A stretch of DNA of 64,000 nucleotides from JASGDN01 sp049840815 (GTDB lineage: Bacteria > Chloroflexota > Chloroflexia > Thermomicrobiales > UBA6265): positions 186,001 to 250,000 of the forward strand of contig JASGJI010000007.1 in assembly GCA_049840815.1 (NCBI GenBank), read 5' to 3'. Under the pieces are notes generated by a model. That model saw only the letters and a program-made list of their open reading frames with translations. It was not told the origin of the DNA and ran no database searches. Shown here in pieces: positions 59,882-64,000 of this stretch. The translations under genes and the position numbers were made by a program. Positions within the stretch are counted from its first letter, which is position 1. Each line of letters opens with the position of its first letter.

Positions 59882-59964
59882 CCCTCAACCACCGCTCCAG
59901 AGTGCCCCACCAAGCAACCGTCATACCGCTCCGCCGGCCGCCCGAATCACCACCGATAGGTGGC

Positions 59965-60792
59965 ATGAGGACACGTGCATCGTGGCCCGACGTCATCACC
60001 GACTACCGGGCCTATCTCGCCGCGGCCGGCCGTCCGGCCACCACCATCAAACTCCGCGTCTACCAGCTCCGCCGTTTCGCTGAAGACCACCGCGGCAGCC
60101 CCTGGAAGCCGACCACGCAGACAATCGTGAACTGGCTCGCCGGCCAACACTGGTCCGCTGACACAAAGAAGAGCTACCGGTCCGCGCTCGTCGGGTTCTA
60201 CCGGTGGGCCCGGACGATGGGCCACACCACCAGCGATCCAACCGCCGATCTGCCGGCGATCACCGCGCTGGTGCACCGGCCACGGCCGTGCCCAGAGATC
60301 ATCTACCGCGAAGCGCTCGCCCGGCACGCCGCCGACCCGGACGTCTACCTGATGCTGCTGCTCGCCGGCGGGCAAGGCCTCCGCCGAGGCGAGATCGCGC
60401 AGATCCACAGCAACGACCTGTTCCCCGACCTGATCGGGCACAGCCTCCGAGTGCACGGGAAGGGCTCGAAAGAGCGGATCGTGCCGCTCGAGCCCGCTAT
60501 CGCGGCCCTGCTGCTGGACCGCGGGCCCGGCTGGGCATTCCCTTCGCCAGCTCCCGGTCGAGCGGGTGAGCACCTGACCGCGGGGAACGTCGGGGTGGTG
60601 ATCCGTCGTGCCCTGCCGACGGGCTGGTCGGCTCACACGCTGCGGCACCGGTTCGCGACGGTCGCCTATGCGAGGACGCGGGATCTGCTCGCTGTGCAGG
60701 AGCTGATGGGCCACTCACGGCCGGAGACGACCCGGGGGTACATCCTGATGCCGGCCGAGCCTTTGCGGGCTGCTGTGGCCGCTGCAGCATGA
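59965..60792 (+). CDS. int: Tyrosine-family phage integrase
   Basis: 275 residues. SAM-like N-terminal core-binding domain (DYRAYLAAAGRPATTIKLRV), then the catalytic domain with Arg in GQGLRRGEIAQI, Lys in VHGKGSKERIVPL, HxxR in HTLRHRFA, and GHSRPETTRGYI with the nucleophile Tyr. It would recombine attP with a host tRNA gene. The ATG at 59965 follows AGGTGG. It ends at a terminator shared with the lysis genes. Confidence 0.93.
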   Translation: MRTRASWPDVITDYRAYLAAAGRPATTIKLRVYQLRRFAEDHRGSPWKPTTQTIVNWLAGQHWSADTKKSYRSALVGFYRWARTMGHTTSDPTADLPAITALVHRPRPCPEIIYREALARHAADPDVYLMLLLAGGQGLRRGEIAQIHSNDLFPDLIGHSLRVHGKGSKERIVPLEPAIAALLLDRGPGWAFPSPAPGRAGEHLTAGNVGVVIRRALPTGWSAHTLRHRFATVAYARTRDLLAVQELMGHSRPETTRGYILMPAEPLRAAVAAAA

Positions 60793-60825
60793 AGGCCCCC
60801 ACCCGGGGGACCGGTGGGGGCCTTC
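60791..60825. terminator. Bidirectional terminator between integrase and holin
   Basis: 13-bp perfect stem GAAGGCCCCCACC with a nine-base loop between convergent genes. Confidence 0.85.
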
Positions 60826-60871
60826 GCTCATGTCGCGTGGAGATCTCCGACGCGTCGCGTCCAGCTGCGGA

Positions 60872-61192
60872 TCAGGTCGCGCGGCGCGCGGTGTAGTCGG
60901 TGCCGGCCTCCACCTTCTTCACGCCGTCCTTGAACGCGGCGTAGTAGCCCTGCGCGAGGCTGATCACGATCGCGACGGTGACCAGCCATCGGCCCAGTGT
61001 TGCGCCCAGCTCGGCCGGCGCGCCCTCGATCTGGCCGGTGGCGAGCGCGACGACCGTGCCCAGGATCACCGCGACCCCAGCGGCGGTCGACCGTTTCAGC
61101 CAGGGTGCCATGGTCGGGTGGGTGAGTAGCGCGGTGCCCCAGGGGGCCAGAGCGGCCACCAGGACCGCGATCGCAGCAGTGAGTTCCATCAT
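60872..61192 (-). CDS. Holin-like membrane protein
   Basis: 106 residues with about three hydrophobic helices (LTAAIAVLVAALAPWGTALL; AAGVAVILGTVVALATG; WLVTVAIVISLAQGYYAA) and a charged tail, as in actinophage holins. AAGGGAAAC precedes the ATG. It lies directly after the endolysin gene, the expected lysis cassette. Confidence 0.7.
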   Translation of the reverse strand: MMELTAAIAVLVAALAPWGTALLTHPTMAPWLKRSTAAGVAVILGTVVALATGQIEGAPAELGATLGRWLVTVAIVISLAQGYYAAFKDGVKKVEAGTDYTARRAT

Positions 61193-61203
61193 CGTTTCCC
61201 TTC

Positions 61204-62070
61204 TCAGAACTTCCCGGCGTTGAGCCGCTTCTGCAGCTCCCGGATGGTGTCGGACGGCTTCGACAGGTAGCCATCCGGGCGGACGCCCAGGTATCGCTGC
61301 AGCGCCCAGATCGTCCGTGTGGTGGTCGCTGGCCAGCGACCAGTCGTGTTCGGCCGCAGACCGGATCCGTCGACCACCAGCCGGTTGCCATAGCGGTCGC
61401 GGGCGCCAGCTGCGTTGAGGCGGCGCTGCAGCTCTGCCACAACCATGGACGATGGCTGGCTGATCTTCCCGTCTGCGACGGTCCCCAGGACTTCCTGCAG
61501 TCGGCGGATCGTCACAGTGTCGAGCAGCCCGGTCAGCTCCAGCTTGGCCGGCTTCGGCTTCGGTTCCGGCTTCGGTTCCGGAGTGCTCGGCTCTGCAGGC
61601 ATGCCGGCCTTGATCCACCCGGCCAGCTCATCGCCCGGGCACGACGTCGACCTCAGGGCGCGGTGGCCGCACACCTTCGCAGCCGGCATCCGGCCCTGGT
61701 GGTACTCCACCCGCCGGCGGATCGCCGCGAGCATCGCCGCCGAGGGCTGCTCGCCGTTGCCCAAAACCGCGAGGATGGAGTACACCTGACCGCCAAGGTC
61801 CTTCACCGAACCGTCCGCTCGGTCACCGCGCAGCAGCCACACCTTCCCGGCCTGGTCCACGGCTTCGTTGTAGGCGATGTCAGCCCAGCCTCGGCCCTTC
61901 TGGTGGTACTGCTGCCAACCGCGGAGCAGCGCGGCGACGTTCTTCCCGGCCAGGATCCCGGCGGAACCGGGGTGGTGGATCACGATGTGCTTCACCGCGG
62001 CCAGCCGAAGCGCGCTGGCCCAGCGAGCCGGCGCAGCACCCCAATCAGCCCGGGTATGAACTGCAGTCAT
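61204..62070 (-). CDS. Phage endolysin: N-acetylmuramoyl-L-alanine amidase
   Basis: 288 residues. PGRP/amidase_2 domain (1-160) with zinc ligands in KHIVIHHPGSA and VCGHRALRSTSCPGDEL. A Pro/Glu/Lys linker (PEPKPEPKPKP) leads to two peptidoglycan-binding-like repeats, each reading LQxxLGxxxDG and ending in ELQKRLNAGKF-type helices. It cleaves the amide bond between muramic acid and the stem peptide at lysis. Confidence 0.92.
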   Translation of the reverse strand: MTAVHTRADWGAAPARWASALRLAAVKHIVIHHPGSAGILAGKNVAALLRGWQQYHQKGRGWADIAYNEAVDQAGKVWLLRGDRADGSVKDLGGQVYSILAVLGNGEQPSAAMLAAIRRRVEYHQGRMPAAKVCGHRALRSTSCPGDELAGWIKAGMPAEPSTPEPKPEPKPKPAKLELTGLLDTVTIRRLQEVLGTVADGKISQPSSMVVAELQRRLNAAGARDRYGNRLVVDGSGLRPNTTGRWPATTTRTIWALQRYLGVRPDGYLSKPSDTIRELQKRLNAGKF

Positions 62071-62072
62071 GG

Positions 62073-62480
62073 CTATCTCCGTTCGAAATCGGCGTAGTGG
62101 GTTCCGGTGAGCTGAGCCGTGCCGTCTCCCAGGTACATCACCTGCCAGCGGTAGCGGCGTCCCTTCTCCGCCACCCCCTTATAGAAAAACCGCAGCCGGC
62201 CGAAGCCGTCCGGCGCGGCAAGAATCCGCTCGTCGTACGCGGTCGGGTCAACCGGCTCCCCCCGGTGAGCCTCACGCACCAGCCGGACCCGAATCAGATC
62301 AACCTGCGATCCGCCCGGGGTGAACTCGACCGGGCAGTACAGCACGGCTTCCAGGACGCCGTTCGCATCGCTGTAGAACCGCTTCCGGTCGATCACGCCG
62401 ATCCGGAACAGGGGATCGACCCACTTCCCAGCGGGCAGATTCTGGACCTTGTGCCGCTTCGCGAAGTGCTGTCTCTTCAC
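62073..62480 (-). CDS. Phage hypothetical protein
   Basis: 135 residues, beta-rich, starting MKRQHFAKRHKVQNLPAGKW. No recognised domain. It sits immediately upstream of the endolysin in the leftward late operon, a position often used by tail or baseplate accessory proteins. Confidence 0.6.
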   Translation of the reverse strand: MKRQHFAKRHKVQNLPAGKWVDPLFRIGVIDRKRFYSDANGVLEAVLYCPVEFTPGGSQVDLIRVRLVREAHRGEPVDPTAYDERILAAPDGFGRLRFFYKGVAEKGRRYRWQVMYLGDGTAQLTGTHYADFERR

Positions 62481-62489
62481 GTCCGTCTC

Positions 62490-62726
62490 CTATTCGGTGT
62501 CGTCGGGCAGAGGCTCGGGGTCGGGAGCGCCATCCCGCCGGTTTCGGTAGTAGAGGTCCATCAGCCGCCGGCAGTACGCCCACAGGCGTTGGTTGTAGGA
62601 GCGGGCGGCCTTCAGGTCGTCGTCCAGCTCGTTGATGCGACCGTTCAGGTGCCCGTAGAGGACCCCGGCGAGCCCGACGACGGCGACCGTGATCCCGGCA
62701 CCGCCCATGATGACGGCCTCGATCAC
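62490..62726 (-). CDS. Small phage membrane protein with coiled coil
   Basis: 78 residues: one membrane helix (GAGITVAVVGLAGVLYGHLN) then a coiled-coil-like segment (INELDDDLKAARSYNQRLW) and an acidic tail. It may be a second holin or a spanin-like accessory (inference). Its start overlaps the stop of the next upstream gene by four bases. Confidence 0.55.
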   Translation of the reverse strand: MIEAVIMGGAGITVAVVGLAGVLYGHLNGRINELDDDLKAARSYNQRLWAYCRRLMDLYYRNRRDGAPDPEPLPDDTE

Positions 62727-63226
62727 TTCCAGCGGCCTATCACTGTCAGGTCGATCGGCAGGTCTCCCGCGGACGTGCGAGCTCCGTAGACCCGCACGCT
62801 GGTGGCGGAGCCTTCGGCCACCGACGCGGCGGCCGTCAGAGGTGCTGCGCCGAACGTGGCCGTCGAGAACCGCGGGACTCCGGCGAACGGCTGCGGGAAG
62901 GTGACAACCTGTGACCCGGCGACGTTCGCGGCCAGCCCGGTCAGCGAGATCCGAGCACCAACCAGCTGGATCCCGTTAGCGAACCGCTGGCAGGTGACGC
63001 CGCCGCTGTCCCCGCCGGCGAGGTACTGGTACAGCAGCCTCCAGTCGTTGCCATCCCTGGCCATCACCTGGAAGTTGGCTGCAGTCCCGATCACCGCGAT
63101 CAGCGGCGGGTTCTGCTCGGCGTCACGCTCGGTCGTGGTCGCGTACCCTTTCACGATCCCGTCATCGAGTTCATTCAGCAGAGTCCAGATCTCCGAGGTG
63201 TCGTCGGCGTCGAATCGTGTGCTCAT
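62723..63226 (-). CDS. Phage structural (minor tail) protein
   Basis: 167 residues with a C-terminal half of beta-strands (VVTFPQPFAGVPRFSTATF, VYGARTSAGDLPIDLTVIG) like an H-type lectin/receptor-binding domain of phage tails. Function inferred from position and fold pattern only. Confidence 0.5.
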   Translation of the reverse strand: MSTRFDADDTSEIWTLLNELDDGIVKGYATTTERDAEQNPPLIAVIGTAANFQVMARDGNDWRLLYQYLAGGDSGGVTCQRFANGIQLVGARISLTGLAANVAGSQVVTFPQPFAGVPRFSTATFGAAPLTAAASVAEGSATSVRVYGARTSAGDLPIDLTVIGRWK

Positions 63227-63236
63227 TTCTCGTTCC

Positions 63237-64000
63237 TCACTGGTAGGTGACCTTCATCGCCCCAGCCGACGCGCTGAACGGCGGGTACATGCTGTTGTTC
63301 AGCACGCCGGACGTCTGCACCAGGCCCAGCCCGTTCGCGGTTCCCGCCTTCAGGTGGTTCCTCCACGCCGCAGGCACCGTGAAGGTGTACGGTGCCGCCG
63401 CCGGCCACTGGGAGCCCACAGCCGCCGAGTCAACCAAGCTGATCCCTGCAGGATGGGCGCCCGTGGCCTTGGCCGGCTTCGATGCCGGCGCTTTCCACAG
63501 CGCCACTGCGACGTTAGGGCTCGACCAGGACGCCGACACTGACCTGAAAACCACCTCGGCGGCCGATATCTCCAACCCCTTCAGCCCGGCGTAGATCGCC
63601 ATGCCCTCGTATCGGTACGACAGCTCGGTTCCCACAATCTCGTAGAGCGACCGGCCAAACCAGAAGCTGCTGCCACTGTCCGACGTACCGAATCCCCCCT
63701 GGGTCGAACCGTTGTACGGACTGAAAACGCGCCATCCAGCCCAGGTCGGGGGCACGTTGATCACCAACGACGACCCGCCAGGATCCGGCACCGGATCGGG
63801 ATCAGGCGCCGGAGTTGGAGCCGTCCCCAACAGCCCCAGACCCCACAGCTGGCCGTCCGCCTCCAGCACCAGCATCCAGTCCCCGACCACAGCACCAGCA
63901 GCATCCCGACAGATCGACACCCGCCGGTTGGTCGACTCGCCCTGGCGACGGACCTGGCATACGCCCGCCGCGGGCGCGACCGTCACCCAGCCCTTCCACA
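63237..64000 (-). CDS. Phage tail/receptor-binding protein, partial
   Basis: At least 254 residues; the frame is open to the right edge. A Pro/Asp/Thr hinge (APTPAPDPDPVPDPGG) divides an N-terminal part from a C-terminal beta-rich domain of about 180 residues (VINVPPTWAGWRVFSPYNGS). This suits a tail fibre or minor tail protein. No enzyme motif is visible. Confidence 0.55.
   Translation of the reverse strand, partial: WKGWVTVAPAAGVCQVRRQGESTNRRVSICRDAAGAVVGDWMLVLEADGQLWGLGLLGTAPTPAPDPDPVPDPGGSSLVINVPPTWAGWRVFSPYNGSTQGGFGTSDSGSSFWFGRSLYEIVGTELSYRYEGMAIYAGLKGLEISAAEVVFRSVSASWSSPNVAVALWKAPASKPAKATGAHPAGISLVDSAAVGSQWPAAAPYTFTVPAAWRNHLKAGTANGLGLVQTSGVLNNSMYPPFSASAGAMKVTYQ

Larger units (their letters stand above)
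58003..64000. mobile_element. Temperate actinophage-like segment, incomplete
   Basis: Gene order from the right: tail/receptor proteins, small genes, endolysin, holin (all leftward); integrase and repressor (rightward); excisionase-like and early genes with ERF (leftward). This is a lambdoid/mycobacteriophage-like layout. The right end leaves the window, the left end stops inside ERF. Confidence 0.8.

Overview
The first ~58 kb look like a chromosome of a Chloroflexota bacterium of the Thermomicrobia type. This is inferred from the high GC, the gene content (COX15-type heme A synthase, several large LuxR-type ATPase regulators, GH57 branching enzyme, GlgE pathway, hspR-clpB, MreB, M42 peptidase) and the many Thr/Pro/Ala-rich secreted proteins. 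Housekeeping genes are dense and mostly intact. The last ~6 kb are different: small, tightly overlapping genes typical of a temperate actinobacteriophage.

Layout. 1-8.7 kb: a secreted beta-repeat surface protein cut by the left edge, a DUF1059 protein, a tandem SnoaL-like exported protein, and two tandem NB-ARC/TPR/LuxR regulators, the upstream one frameshifted. 9-17 kb: ctaA, an Ohr/OsmC peroxidase, mutM divergent from a HIT protein, yqeY-ybeY, cinA, and a large GMC oxidoreductase. 17.5-22.2 kb: tRNA-Arg(UCG), a DUF624-like membrane protein, a TrmH-type methyltransferase, a DtxR regulator, ffh and ftsY. 22.7-28.5 kb: MFS transporter, LigB-type protein, radC, a luciferase-like oxidoreductase, mreB, an SH3 lipoprotein. 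28.5-37.5 kb: malQ, GH57 branching enzyme, an orphan peptide-binding protein, M42 peptidase, a DUF3352+Excalibur exported protein, a small membrane peptide. 37.5-46.7 kb: clpB-hspR with a HAIR-like operator in its promoter, glycerophosphodiesterase, CDP-alcohol phosphatidyltransferase plus lipid acyltransferase, yajQ, a NarL-type two-component pair, a MarR regulator. 46.7-57.9 kb: glgX, then glgE-treS-mak, a CvpA-like protein, an unknown anchored protein and a frameshifted ispE preceded by the last ~30 codons of rsmA.

Alpha-glucan metabolism is the main pathway theme. TreS, maltokinase and GlgE would turn trehalose into maltose-1-phosphate and then alpha-glucan; the GH57 enzyme could branch it, and GlgX and MalQ could debranch and rearrange it.

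At ~57,992-58,002 the rsmA end runs directly into the middle of a phage ERF recombinase gene. To the right lie an excisionase-like protein, repressor, integrase, holin, endolysin and tail genes. A tRNA-3'-end-like sequence, a candidate attP, lies inside the repressor gene. This is the arrangement of phages with integration-dependent immunity. Because repressor and integrase are still contiguous across it, the phage DNA here is not integrated at that site. The chromosome-phage join is therefore more likely an assembly or amplification chimera than a real prophage end. Probable single-base indels are concentrated around this join, and others fall at G/C homopolymers, so several broken genes here are probably sequence errors.

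Non-coding observations include a BIME-like pair of inverted GTAG hairpins with compensatory changes (43.4-43.5 kb), a ~180-bp imperfect palindrome (1.96-2.13 kb), two further long inverted repeats, and many strong hairpin terminators.
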